Under the pieces are notes generated by a model, which was not told the origin of the DNA, did not search any database, and saw only the letters and a program-made list of their open reading frames with translations. Source: Gnetum montanum (taxonomy: Eukaryota > Streptophyta > Gnetopsida > Gnetales > Gnetaceae). Taken from it: DNA of 64,000 nucleotides. This document shows, piece after piece, positions 44,100 through 56,157 of the stretch. Location: contig MNCI01010715.1 in assembly GCA_015680685.1 (NCBI GenBank), positions 129,787 to 193,786 on the forward strand, in the 5' to 3' direction. Positions within the stretch are counted from its first letter, which is position 1, and every line of letters starts with the position of its first letter. A program made the translations under genes and the position numbers.

Positions 44100-46191
44100 T
44101 AATAAAATTTTAATTTCAGTTTCAGAAATTAGAGACCTATTACTCTTCTTAACATCACTTAAAAAAATTTTAGCTAAATTTATAACATGCCAAATTTAGA
44201 ATATTATAAATGATATCACACCTAAGTAGCTAGGTTTTATCAAATGTAGACATATCTTAGATAATGTTATTGTACATGGGAGATAATGCAATGGGTTTCT
44301 AACACTAACCAAGACAATGCTTTTATTAATTAGATTATGCTAAAGCCTATGCCAAGATTGAATGGAATTTCATAATTATGTATCTTTGTAAATTAGGATT
44401 TGATTATTAGTTTATTCTTCTTATATGTATCTTGCTTACTCATGCTAATGCTCAACTTGCCGTAAATTTTGGATTGAGTTCATTCTTTTCTGAACAGTGG
44501 TGAGTTCATCAAGGTTATCTTTTGGCTCCATATGTTTTTATTATTGTTGCAAACTTTATTTTACATAATTTGCATTATGATTTTCAAAAGAATGTTGTTA
44601 AGGAAATTTCAATTAATGATCAAGGTATACAATTTCTTAACATGCACTTTGTCGATGGCTCTTTTTTTATATAATTAATAATTCTCTACAACATATCAAT
44701 CTTCTATTAGCCAAAGTGAAGGATTATGACATGTTATCTAGCTCTCATATTAATTAGCAAAAATATGTTATTTATTGTAATGGGAATATTGATGAGTTGG
44801 TTTCTCTAAAGCCTTAAAAAAAAAAATTTAAAAATTATCTTTAAGATTTTAGGAATACATTTTTCTTTTGAGCCTAATCTAAATATTTTGTGAAATTATG
44901 TGGCTGATAAATTAAAAATAAGCATGATTATTAATTATTAAGCAAACGATTTAGTCAACTCATCTTTATTATTCTAGCTATCGAGTTATTACAAAAGCTT
45001 CTTATGATATAATTGAATTTATGAAAAAATTATCTTTAAGATTTTAGGAATACCTTTTTTAGCATAATTTAAATATTTTATAAAATTATGTGGCTGATAA
45101 ATTTGAAAGAATCATGATCAACAGAAATCCAAAAGCTCACCCTTGTTGGAAAAGTTTTAGTTGTTAAGAAAATGGTTTAGTCAACTCATCTTTATTACTC
45201 TAGCTATTGAGTCACTACAAAAGCTTCTTATGATATCATTGATCAAATTATCTATCAATTTCTTTAATTTGTTAAGGAATATAATAAAACCTTTTGCAGA
45301 GTTGTGTAGCATATTTGCATCATTAGCAAGAAAGATGATGGACTTAACCTTATTAATTGTTGTAACTAGAGTGTTTCTCTCTTTACAAAATAGATTACAG
45401 AATGCATTGATGAAGATGATGTTTGGATGATTCATCTTTTCAGAAATAGATTTATGCAAGGAAAATCTAAAATTGATAACAATTAATCTTCTAATAACTT
45501 TCTTTACTATCTTCCTTTCTCTAAAGCCATATCAATTCTTAGGTCTCCAGTACTTAAAAAAATTTGGAAGACATAGTGCATGCTAACTATTGGAATTATC
45601 ATCATATTATAGATTCAAAATATATGCTTGAGAAAATTAATTCATGGTGGCTTTCTTTTAATGAAGGATCTTGAAGTACTCATTCAACTAAATTATGTAC
45701 TAATTGGAACAAATTTAGAATCACTAGGGTTTCCTATGTATGTATTCATGTGAGATGGATTGCATGGAAGGAGGTTTCTAGCCTCTATGATCTAAATGGA
45801 AAGACAAGAAATAATTTTGAAAAATCAATTTCTAATCTTCATGATTTATTTAAATTTAATAATAGTTTACATCAAGCATTTCCAAATATTTTTTGAAAGA
45901 TGGAAGATCTCTTTTTTCTTTTAACTTCAAAGTTGCATACAAAATTATTACCAAGAATTATTTTCATAAAAAATTTAATAGAACCTTAAAAATGTAATTA
46001 TCACTATACTTTTGATTGAAAAAATGAAAGATATTTAAAAGGTTTATCTTTTTCTAATCATATTTTTCATGGTCTTCTCTGCATGAAGGTCTTCTTATTG
46101 GTACTTTTCTTTAAGATATCAAAATTGTTTCTCCTTGATGTCTTCTTTATGGAAGTGATAAGTCATTTTCACATGTTTTATTTTAAGTGTT
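44100..46191 (+). pseudogene. LINE (L1-like) ORF2 fragment 2, RT to zinc-finger region
   Basis: The order of blocks is RPITLLNIT (about 44128), a palm block with NTNQDNAFI (about 44300), QGYLLAPYVFII (about 44510), NMHFVDGSFF (about 44640), the post-RT region KLTLVGKVLVVKKMV (45130), DIIDQIIYQFL (45230), KKDDGLNLINCC (about 45330) and DEDDVWMIHLFRNRFM (about 45410). Just before 46191 lies the start of a zf-RVT-like domain (SPxCLLYGSDKSFSHVLFKC-like across frames). It is interrupted there by LTR I and seems to resume at 46693 (PIAxCAxKWI). Frames are broken throughout, with a local tandem duplication at 44831-45253. Confidence 0.7.
44831..45253. repeat. Diverged tandem duplication within the LINE
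   Basis: AAAATTATCTTTAAGATTTT occurs at 44831 and 45027. Both are followed by TTAGGAATAC, AAATTATGTGGCTGATAAA and, later, TTTAGTCAACTCATCTTTA. The offset is about 196 at the start. The first unit has lost about 30-40 bp in the middle relative to the second. Confidence 0.8.
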
Positions 46192-46692
46192 TGATGAGCG
46201 ACAAGGTACCCGTACACTCAACCATACAAATACGAGCATTTCACGCACAATCTAGTCAAATTCCAAGGACTAAGTGCTTATGCGCCCTTGTGGAACAAGG
46301 ATGGGTTGGTTGATCGTTGTCTTCCCAAACTTACTTGTATGTCACGATTGTATGGTTAAGTAAGGTTGAGGCATATGATTTTTATAGCTTTTATGTTTTT
46401 ATTTCCTATGCTAGTAGGGAAGGAGAGAGGTAACTAAGTGACTAATTTAACTTAACTACTCATTAACTAAGTTCTAACTAATCCTAACACCAGCATTCNN
46501 NNNNNNNNNNNNNNNNNNNNNNNNNNNNNNNNNNNNNNNNNNNNNNNNNNNNNNNNNNNNNNNNNNNTACAAGAGTTTTGCTACTTGACTACTAAAAGAC
46601 TTCTTTCCCAATTATGCGCCTAGGCACTGTATTTATAGGCTTGGGATCACTCTAATAATTAGAATAAACTACTAGAGTAACCACTCTCATCA
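46192..46692 (-). repeat. LTR I: minus-strand LTR nested in the LINE, with a 69-N gap
   Basis: It starts TGATGAGCGACAAGG (+ strand) and ends CTCTCATCA. ACCCGTACACTCAACCATAC and CTAACTAATCCTAACACCAGC match the reverse complement of E's LTR. TATAAATA lies on the minus strand at 46630-46637. N occupies 46499-46567. Flanks GTGTT (46187-46191) and ATGTC (46693-46697) may be a decayed target duplication (two transitions). No internal region is visible, so it is a solo LTR unless the gap hides more. Confidence 0.75.
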
Positions 46693-47100
46693 ATGTCCAA
46701 TTGCATAATGTGCTTGAAAATGGATATCTAGAATTTACAATGACTTCTAACTAAGAATTAATGATATCATTCTTGATTATCAACTAGATTTGTCTACTTT
46801 CTTTCTTTATATTTGAAAGTATCTTTGATTACTTCTTTTCTACACTATTTGGAAGCTTTGGTGTGCAATTAGTTTTAGTAGCAAAAGCATAACTATGATC
46901 TCTATTGATGAGTTAAATATCATATTCTCAAAGATGTTACCGTTTAGTTACATCTTCAAGTAGAAAAGCTTCTAGTGAAAGCTAAACAGTTAATTTGTTT
47001 TCTATAGTATTAATTTCTTTTTGTTTTAAAGACTCAAGTTAGGGAAGATATCTACTTTTAATGCTATTTGTTTATTATCTTTTTGATTGATGCTTTCTTT
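46693..47100 (+). pseudogene. LINE fragment 2, C-terminal remainder
   Basis: It continues the LINE reading direction after LTR I: CCAATTGCATAATGTGC encodes a PIA-x-CA-x-KW-like piece expected after the zf-RVT cysteines. The end of the LINE and any poly(A) tail were not found. Confidence 0.4.
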
Positions 47101-47439
47101 TGTCTCTCAAGAGAGTATTCTCATTCTCTTTACAATCATTTACTAAGAAGTAAAAACTCATAAGGGTACTTCTAAACAAAGGCAAAACCTAATTGTTTTC
47201 CTACCTTAAAGAGAAAGTTTTTTAGAATTGATTATAAGGACAAAAACCTAAAAAGGCATCCCAAAAAACTATTACTTTTTTATTTAAACTCTCTCTAATA
47301 TATTGATGATTTGATATACTCTCCATTTTTTTTAATTATTATTCATCTTTTTGGAGTCTGATACTCCTCCTTGTATAGTACTTGATGGCTATGTCTTGGG
47401 AATCTCTATAGTGAAAATGTTATGATTTCAAAATACCCC

Positions 47440-47696
47440 TAGTATCAACAAGAGATTCAAATGATTTATAATAGCTAATAGTATCTTTATTGATAAAATG
47501 TAAGATTGTCTATCCAATAGGCAAGATAGTCATGTTATCAAAATTGGATTTTAAGTAGTAAATATTTTTTTGTACGCAAATGATGCTATCTTAATTTTCA
47601 CTACTAAAGAAGATATGCAAAATATGTTGCAAATTTTTGAAAAATATTTTCTCTTATTTGGTCTTCAAGTGAATGTTAATAATGCTACAATATTCA
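47440..47696 (+). pseudogene. LINE fragment 3 (RT palm)
   Basis: SIFIDKML and SHVIKIGF precede VVNIFLYANDAILIFT (about 47560-47605), again YAND in place of FADD. KYFLLFGLQVNVNNATIF follows, typical of the region after the catalytic box. The intervening 47100-47440 holds AT-rich sequence without a clear match. Confidence 0.6.
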
Positions 47697-48793
47697 TGTG
47701 ATAGAACCTTGAAAAATGGAGAAATCATTTAGCTATGTTTGGGGTTCTTGTAGATCAAGAAAGGAAAAATGAATCACCAATAAGAAAGAAAGACTTGGAA
47801 ACCAATTATGCAATAATTATAAAACAAGACAAAGAGGAAAAAGATATTGCTAAGATCAATAGATGTCTATCACATAGAAGAGACGTCTAGCACTTACTAA
47901 GAGATGTCTCTACCAAGAACTCACTATGTGCAAAAGACATCCAAACCTCTAGAGATACATCTATCCCTAACAAGAGATGTCTACATTCTACTAGAGATGT
48001 CTATGATCCATAAGAGAAAACTTTCCCAAATTTAGTCTTACTTGCCATAAGTCAACTTGAAGTACAAAAGATATCTGTAATTTTCAAGAGATGTCTTGGA
48101 TGAGAAATCTTTTATCCCATGGAGATGTCTATCCATTAATAAAGATGACTACCTCACTAGTGATAGGTCTCTCCTGTTTTATACACAACTCAGTGAGACA
48201 TCTTAAACCTCAAGCAAGACATCTTCAACAATCATTTCTAACCATTACTAGGGTTTTAATGATCACTCATGGGAAAAAAAACTATAAAGAAATGACAATT
48301 TCAAAAGTAAGGATATATAAGCACTAAGTAATCACTATCTCCATCATCTTATTAGAAGAACTATCATTGGCTATCATTGTTTCTATTTTGTACTTCAAAC
48401 AAGGAATCTAAAAAGTTAGTTTCATTCTATTCTTGACTCTCATTCTTTATTTCCTTATCTTGTTATTGTGGGGCTATATGTATTGCAAATACACACATTT
48501 TATAATGACTTGAAGGTCAATCCCTCAGGGATTAGATGTATTTCTTGAGAGAAATCATCGTAAGAGTAATTGATAGGTTATGAGAACTGAGGGTCTATTG
48601 TAACTAAAAACTTGCATAAGTTGTGGGTGTCCTTAAAACCATGTTTTGAGCAATAAAGTCTAGAGGTGTGCAAGGATTCTACCCTTTGAGTATGGAAGTA
48701 CCTATGTTGGGGAACCACATAATTCACATGATGTGTTGATTGCTAATTTGTTGGCTAGAACTTATTCACCTCCCTCTAAGTTCTTGATCTTCA
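47697..48793 (+). repeat. S2: diverged plus-strand Sirevirus-like solo LTR
   Basis: The 3' portion aligns with the reverse complement of S's LTR: AAGTTGTGGGTGTCCTTAAAACC (about 48611), CTACCCTTTGAGTATGG, TTGGGGAACCAC and AACTTATTCACCTCCCTCTAAGTTC, ending TTGATCTTCA at 48793. A cluster of AGATGTCT/AGACGTCT motifs spans 47865-48230. No PPT, PBS or gag adjoins it. The left boundary is approximate and no target duplication was confirmed. Confidence 0.6.
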
Positions 48794-49640
48794 TATAAAA
48801 CCAAATTAATGGGCTAGGGTACAAGAAATAGTTATTATAACTTCCATTTCAAAGATACCAAAGTGTAAATATTATATTATTTTAAATATTATATTTTCAT
48901 TAATATGAACACTTACAAATGAGAAAAGTGCATTAACAAAAGAATAGTAGAAGGTTTAAAGGCCTTATATACTTTCAAACGCAATGACAAGAAAATTAGA
49001 AGTTTATGTTTAAAACGTTAGATAATAAAATTTTCAAACTATCGTCTCTCCTACTATATTGTATGGATGTGTTATTTAGGAACCTAGAGACAATGCTAAA
49101 CTTTAGAAAGATATTGAAAGAGTGCAAAATAAATTCTATTCTCAATGAGTTAAAGGTGAAGATACAAACACCTCACTTAATGTTTTTTCCTGAATGTTAT
49201 TTTTTATCTTTAGAAGTAAAATCCTTATGTTAATTCTTTGCATTACTCATAGCTTGTATGTCTCAAGGTAAGACAATTTTTCTAAAGTAGTTATTTAGGT
49301 TTAATAAGACTATAGTTGGTATCTTTAGGAAATGCAATGATCAAGAAAAGGAAATACTACATAAGGGAAAGTACAACAAAATGCTAAGCATATTCATCAG
49401 TTGGTCAAGTAGAAGATTTTAACATAATTATGGTCTATTGTAAAAGATAAGAAGTAAATTTATTTATATCATATTAGATCCAAAAAACTAAATGCAAAAG
49501 CTTACTATCTCTCAGCTATTATGCTAATTAAGTATTTGAGTGCTATCAATATGCTTTGCTTAAGTTTATACCATATTACAATTGAAAGTGAAAGATGGAT
49601 TAAACTCCCTTGAGAAAAGCACATCTATAGGTTGTTCAAG
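48794..49640. other. Unassigned AT-rich sequence
   Basis: It contains decayed repeats without recognisable protein or terminal motifs. The open frame at 49006-49233 has no family signature. Confidence 0.4.
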
Positions 49641-50562
49641 TTAGAAGCACTTAAGGATGAGTTACATGTGTTTCTTTTCTATGTCGTAATTACTCATTTG
49701 AGATAGCATTATAATGTTTAATAAACATTAGTATGTCAATTACATCGATGTATCAATGTTAACATAGTCTAGGATGTGTTGATTCAATGCTCATAAATAC
49801 CTATAAATATGAGTGTACCTACCACATTTATGTCATCTATTTCATTAATTGTAACAAGGCTCTATCATTTTATTTTCATATGAGTTAGTATCAATCAGCG
49901 AGTGCCCATAGCATCAACTTTAATTAATTTAATAGATTTTTATTTAAGTGATATTGTACCTAGATACAATTGATGATGGCAGTAAGATAGGAATTAATTC
50001 ACCTTCATTGCAACACTTCCACTTATTTTAATATTTTATTATGATCAATTCATTTCCTTTTAATGTAACTTCGTGCACTTAGTTAATATTTTATTCAATA
50101 AACATAACTAAATATGGTGGAATGTGTATGATCAAATTTGAGCATAAACACATTACCGTTTGGTAATCCCAATAGTGGTTTTAATTGGTATGCCCAACAA
50201 TAGCCATTAAGTGACCCAATGATGATAGCATGAGTTCAAGATATATATGGTGAGTTGGATATAGATGCTCATCACTTAGGCTAGCTTAAAATTTATTTCA
50301 TTCAAAATTAGTTTTAATTAAATAATTTTCTATATTTTAATATTATTTCATCATGGTCAAACAACATCAACAATCATATGTTTCAACTATTCTTAACCAT
50401 ACAAATTAAGGCCAACATAAGGCTAGTTGGGAAGATAGTGACTTATGATCCACATGTAATAATCTAGAAGTACCTTTAGTCTAGTCCACTGATTACAATT
50501 AGGATACATGTAACACTTGTGATTTGTATGGTTGACCATAGGGACTACATCATTGCTCATCA
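49640..50562 (+). repeat. Element F 5' LTR (left boundary approximate)
   Basis: It ends CATTGCTCATCA directly before a decayed PBS. TATAAATA is at 49802-49809. R/U5 blocks (TGGTAATCCCAATAGTGG, CAACATCAACAATCATATG) match element A's LTR. The start could not be fixed; a position near 49640 is inferred from the distance to TATA in A. Confidence 0.7.
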
Positions 50563-50563
50563 T

Positions 50564-50581
50564 TAGTGCTATTAGTGAGGA
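50564..50581 (+). other. Element F primer-binding site (decayed)
   Basis: TAGTGCTATTAGTGAGGA occupies the PBS position. It retains about 11 of 18 bases of the tRNA-Asp complement. Confidence 0.6.
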
Positions 50582-50699
50582 TTGATGCTAGTATTTTAGA
50601 TTAGTTAATATTATAAAGAATCATTGTTAAAAGCTTCAAGATTCATCCTTTGAAAATATTAATAATTTATGAAGTCACAAACATAAATTAAAATTATTT

Positions 50700-52088
50700 A
50701 CTTCTTATAGGAATATTTCCCTACTTGTTAATAATTCTGCAAGGGAAATGTTAAACCCAACTAAAACAGAGATGTTGTGTCATATCAAGTCAAAGTAGAA
50801 CTAACATCTAGATCCTTATTATTCAAATTTTATCTTTGTCCTTCACTAAGATGAATAAATGAGGTGAAGAGACTTAGAAGGAAATAGTGTGTAATCCCAT
50901 CAATGCTCATGGTTCTATTGATGAAGGTTAGATTTGTAATTGCAATGCTTGATTACAAGGTAGTTGATGAAATTTCCAAGTCTTATCAATTCATTAAGGC
51001 CTAATCCTAAAAAGACTATTTTATGAAGGGACATCATGAAACAACTAAATGTAAAGGAGCTACCATTCCATTAACATCACAATCCAAAATGAGGGTACAT
51101 ATTATTACTATAAAAGATCATAATGCTATAATCCTCCCCTCTTTAATATAGATGATGTAGCTAACTCATGCTTATGCTTATCCTTGGTAAGAGACTATAG
51201 AAAGGATAGAACAACACCCAATAGAAGGTGGGACTCTAGGCTTAAGTCTTCCAACAAGCCACCAAGAGATGATCAAAAGGATTATGGTAGAAGAGCAAGT
51301 CGACATGACTCTCCTAGTTCGCCATCCTCTTCATCATCCTTATCATTAAGTTTTGATAATGATGAGCATGAACAAGGAAGAAAATGTCATGATAAATAAT
51401 CTAGTAGAGACAATAGAAGAGATTAAAACATAAATGGAGGCAAAGGTGGTGATCATGATAAAGATAGAGATAGAGATCACAAACATGATAGAAGGTATAG
51501 CAAACCACACAGAAGTAGCCATGGTGATGATAGAAGCCATGCTAAATAGGATGATTATAGTGAACACGTATTGATAATAATGAGCATGATAAATATAAGA
51601 AAGTTTGTTTACATTCCTTTTAAGCATGAGAGTGATAGCCACATCAAGTGGCTCGACTTACATAATATTTCTAATTTCACGGGAGACAACATCATTTACA
51701 AGCCTTCAATGATGCTTGCACCTTCAAAAATATATAATATGATTAGTAAAAGCTCAAGTTGTTCCAAAGGAAACTCATAAAAGAAGCAAAAAGTTGGTAC
51801 CAATCAATGGAACCAAAATTTATTAGAAGATGAAGTATGGTGCTATAACAATTAATGAAAAATACCAAATGTATTCCAAGTGTCTAACTTGAAAAAGAAA
51901 ATTCAAGAATAGAGATAAAGCAATCATGAATTCCTAGATGCAACCTTAGGTAGGTATTATTCATCGTTTCATAGTTGCCCAAGCCATGACTTTTCTCAAA
52001 GAGAGCAAGTGAGACACGCAATAGACGAGCTAATGAACAAAACAAGAGAAACTCTTGGGGTCTATGCTCAAGGATGGATGTTCATGCT
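50700..52088 (+). pseudogene. Element F gag, first part (split by E)
   Basis: The N-terminal FIFVLH-like region (about 50820) is followed by an open basic/Ser-rich stretch (51184-51399; RRASRHDSPSSPSSSSS) comparable to A's. Next come Asp/His/Arg-rich sequence (51420-51600) and the capsid core, in which about 16 bp are missing relative to A just before ACAACATCATTTACAAGCC. KKIQE-like sequence and ETLGVYAQGWMF end at the E insertion. The frame continues at 61799. Confidence 0.72.
52084..52088. repeat. Target site duplication of E, left copy (ATGCT)
   Basis: It is identical to 61799-61803. Confidence 0.9.
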
Positions 52089-52684
52089 TGATGAGTCTCA
52101 ATATCGAACCCTCAATATTGGATACGTGATATCAGAGATGCCAAAGAGATATAGGGCATGCGATGTCGAAACATGTCTCATTGCCTATAAATAACAGACA
52201 GGGGCACTTGGTTTCGCATTAGTTTTTAGTCCCTCAGCCGAATTCTTGCAGTTTTTCTATTCCAGAGTTAAGATTATTTCTAAGTACCCGTAGTAGGAGT
52301 CATAAAGTAAACAAATCTTTATTCGAGCATTGTGGACTTAAGCACACCTTGTGTCCAAAAATAAAGACAAACTTTGTTATAAACCTTGCAACATTCAGAA
52401 TAGCTTAATTATTGCATTTAATGTTATTTACTATTATTTGTTGTTCTCATTAGTTAATCAATGTTATTTCTATTGAACTATTAATTATCAATGAATTAGC
52501 ACACTCAGCATGACCACTCCGAGCATACATGGGAACACTTGGTAACCCAGTAACGACTAGTGTTTGGTAACTCATCCTTGTTCTATGTAGGTGCATAAGC
52601 ACTTAATCCTTGGAGTTCAACCGGATCGTGCGTGAACACTCGTATTCGTATGGTTAGGGGTAGGGGTACCTCCCTGCTCATTAT
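52089..52684 (+). repeat. Element E 5' LTR
   Basis: It starts TGATGAGTCTCAATATCG and ends CTCATTA, a mutated CTCATCA. TATAAATA is at 52186-52193. U3 carries CAATATCGAA, CAATATTGGA and GTGATATCAG motifs. Relative to the 3' LTR, about 236 bp are missing after GTTTGGTAA. Confidence 0.9.
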
Positions 52685-52685
52685 T

Positions 52686-52703
52686 AGCGCCATTGCTAGG
52701 GAT
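52686..52703 (+). other. Element E primer-binding site
   Basis: TAGCGCCATTGCTAGGGA has four transition-type differences from the tRNA-Asp complement. Confidence 0.85.
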
Positions 52704-52789
52704 TTTGTTGTTTGTGTGTTGATTAGAACTTAGGAAATCTTTCCATTGTTGGGACGAAACCCTTAGAGTTAACTATCCTACAATCACTA

Positions 52790-55380
52790 GAAAAGGGTAT
52801 CGCACACTGAATAATCAATCATGTATCCTTCTTCTTATAAGAGTGCTTCACCAACTAGGTCCAACACCATGAATAATTAGAGGTGGGGTGCACATGACAA
52901 TCTGTGAGTACCCCAACAGTTTTGCATGGTATACGCTTATCTTGATGAGTATATACTAGACTTTACCTTTATCCTCCACTAGGATGAAAAACTATGATGG
53001 CATGATTTAGAAGGTAATATAGTGTTACCTCCCGATTGTTCAATCCCAAGCATGCTTCTTCGTACTCTCACATGAATTCGATATGCAACACTTATAATTA
53101 GAGTACGTTGTGCATGAACAAGATTAGAGAGATTATCAATCCACGGAGGCACAATGCCAAAGAGATCTACAATAGGAGAGATATTACAAATCCATGAAGG
53201 GGAACTGGTCTTAGGATGTCTCATATGTTCTAAGTGAAAAAAAGGGTGGTGAACCTACCTTAGGAGGCTTTCCACAAAACGATGTTTTTCTCATTGACTT
53301 TAGTTAAGGATTTTTGTATTAGATTCTTTACTCAACTATTCATAACCCAAGTTCTGATACCAATGAACACAAAGGATCCAAAAAAGGAACACGAACACAT
53401 AACAATGATGAATATTCCGATCGTAACCATGACTAAGGCTGCAACCACCAAAGAGAATATGACAGGCATCAGCATGGTGCCAGTCCTCCTTCCTCTTTAC
53501 CTTCATCATCTCCTTCCAACTCTCCTTTAAGATCTAAATGCAATCGCAAAGGGAAAGACCATGAGGACAATGGTAAGTGAAATAAAAATCATAGACAAAA
53601 TAATCAAGAAAGAGGTAAAGACATTCCAAAGAGACACATCATGAAATAAGGGAAAGTAGGGAACAACATAGGCATCATAGACATCATAGCTAGCATGATC
53701 ACAATGAACCCCTACTCGCCACCTGAAGTATGTTAGATATACAAAGGTCGTTAAGATCCCAACAAGGAACTAGAAGGAAAGTAGGATCAAAACACTAAAC
53801 ATGAATAACATCCCATGATTTGAAGTGGGATACAATGCTAATCCTCAAAACCATCTACAAGCATTCCATGATGCATGTACCTTGCAAAATATAGAAAACG
53901 AGTGGAAAAACCTAAAGTTGTTTCCACAGACACTAATCAAGGAAGCGGAAAGCTGGAATCGGTCCTTAGAACTAGAATCCATTTGTCGATGAAGTACCAT
54001 GTTGGAGCTATTCAACGATAAGTATCAGATGTACTCCCAAGTGTCCAACCTACATAAGCAAATCCAAGGATGGAAACAAGGAGGACACAAACCCTTGGAT
54101 GCTTCCATGGGCTGATATTATACATTATTACATCATTTCCCTGGCCATGGTTACTCGCAAAAGGAACAACTATGTCATCTCGTGGATGGGCTTCAATATG
54201 AAACGTGAAGAACCCTTAGGACTTATGCCCAAGGAAGGCTATTCAAGCTCAGAGCCCACCAAATACAAAGATTGTTGGAGCAAGTTGCCAAGGAGGAAGG
54301 TGAGTTGAGGAAAAGAGAAAGTGCAAAGGAGTACAACAGAGATCCTTTTCTCTGAAAAAAGGAAATTAGATTTTATGAAGATGAAGAAGAGTCATCACTC
54401 GAAGAGATGGTGAATAGAAAGACTTTGTCCATTCAAAAATTTGCATCAGAAGTATTAGCAAAGGTGGATCAAATGTGGAACTCCCAAGATGATAAATTTC
54501 AAGCTATTCTAAAAGTCTACAGAACAAAGTAGTGACCGAGAGAAAAGAAAAAAGAAAGAAGCTGAGTATGCACATAGGAAGGGTAAGGGCAAAGTTGTCG
54601 TCATTGAAGAGGTTGTGGATTTAGACATAGACAATGATGGTGGATGTGAGATATGCCAATATGACCATCCTAAAGGATGTTGCCTAGTAGTGTCACATCT
54701 GCAAGAGTCTAGGCATATGCACTAAACCCACAGTTAAACAAATGATAAACACCTAGAAGGTTACCTTATCCTCAAGGTAACCCAAGGCAATTCCATCAAC
54801 CCTTGACATATTATCCAAGTGGAGCTCCACCACAACCGAATGAACAGTATCAATAGTGGCAACATCCACAATCATGGGGAATGTCACTACCACATAAATA
54901 GTACCCTTACCATCAACCTGACCCATACAGGTATTACATTTAGCAGCCAATCTCTCCACATGACTCTACTAGTCACATCACTCCTCAGCCTCACTACTAG
55001 ACCACCAAGTACTATAGAACTCCTTCTTCTAGGAGTGATGCTCCATATGTGTACTATCCTTCTCATCTATTTTCACCTCTTCCACCCTTAGCTCCATTAC
55101 CACCTACTCCAACTATGCAGGGCAAGCTTCCTACCTAGCCATAGCAACGTAATGCTATAAAGGCTGTCAACCCTCAACCTACTATTGGTTTAAACAACCG
55201 ATCAAAGAAGAGACCTTTCTTTAGAACCAACAGTCCAACCAAGTCCTTACAACCACAAGCAGCTAATTATCCAAACACCTTAGTATCATTTGAATCTTCG
55301 GAGCTTTCTTTGAACCAAAAATCGCACCCACCACATATTGTCATGTTAACCCACGTCATCACTAATTGGATTAAAGCTAA
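52790..55380 (+). pseudogene. Element E gag (broken)
   Basis: N-terminal pieces include DFTFIL and GNIVLPPDCSIPSMLLRTL. Arg/Lys/His-rich and Ser-rich segments follow (53340-53720). The capsid core (about 53805-54090) is readable in one frame: VGYNANPQNHLQAFHDACTL, KLFPQTLIKEAESW, LELFNDKYQMYSQVSNL, QGWKQGGHKPLDA. A zinc-knuckle-like block (54640-54685) reads GCEICQYDHPKGCC. A Pro/Tyr-rich C-terminus includes YPSGAPPQPN and KKRPFFRTNSPTK (about 55210), then MLTHVITNWIKA leads to protease. Several stops and frameshifts occur. Confidence 0.82.
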
Positions 55381-55425
55381 CATCTTCCTAAGAAATTCTC
55401 TGTTCCTGGAAGTCCTCTCATTTAT

Positions 55426-55881
55426 TTGCAAATCACTAGAAATGAGCCCTGTAAAGCTCTTTTGAATTCAGGTTTTGATGTTAATTTAATCTCCGAGGAA
55501 ATGTATAGAGTGTGGAACCAGCCTTTGCTAAAGAATAGTAACATTTGTCTAGAGATGGCTGACCAATCCATCATTGTTCCATTGGGACTAATGGAGGACA
55601 TTGTCACCACTATTTATGGGTGGTCATATCCAACCGATTTCCTAGTGATCCAAGTCAACAACTGTAAGGGGGACTTCCCAATCATAATGGGAAGAGCATG
55701 GCTGAGTATGATTGATGTGTGCCTAGGAATACGTGATCTTTCCCTAGAGATATCAAAAGAAAATACGTTTTGGAAGATCAAGAAGAAGAAAGTTCCATGC
55801 ATCACATATAGTGACACAGGGTGCAATTACATACAAAAGTCCTGGTTTGTACAATGCTTAACATTGCCTACATGCAACTAG
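55426..55881 (+). pseudogene. Element E aspartic protease (open frame, catalytic Asp replaced)
   Basis: An open 151-codon stretch contains the protease fold order. The active-site block CKALLNSGFDVNLISEEMY has Asn where the catalytic Asp of an LLDSG-type motif should be. Then come YRVWNQPLLKNSNICLEMAD, TTIYGWSYPTDFLVI, and the second-half motif GRAWLSMIDVCLGIRDLSLEIS. The first ATG is internal to the Gag-Pol reading frame and is not a real start. The Asp-to-Asn change alone should abolish proteolysis. Confidence 0.85.
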
Positions 55882-56157
55882 TGTGCACAAGTAACTGACA
55901 TACAAAGATGCCTATATGCAGCAGCCACAAGACAGGAAGGCATCCAATGGTTGAAAACTTACCAAGAAAGCAATTCAGCCTTATGCATGGAACAAACTGA
56001 GAGTTTGACTTGTGCCTATATCGATAGCATAGATGCATTAGAGCAAGTCCATTACCAACTTCCAAGTATAGACACCAAAAATATCAACTAGGGAAAGTTG
56101 GAAATCCCTGATAAGTTTAAGTAAGAGCCCCTTGAATTAAAATCCTTACCCATCAGT

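Noticed and set aside
45161-45430. Independent 89-codon gene
   Set aside because: It is a frame within the LINE post-RT region. The neighbouring frames carry the recognisable LINE motifs.
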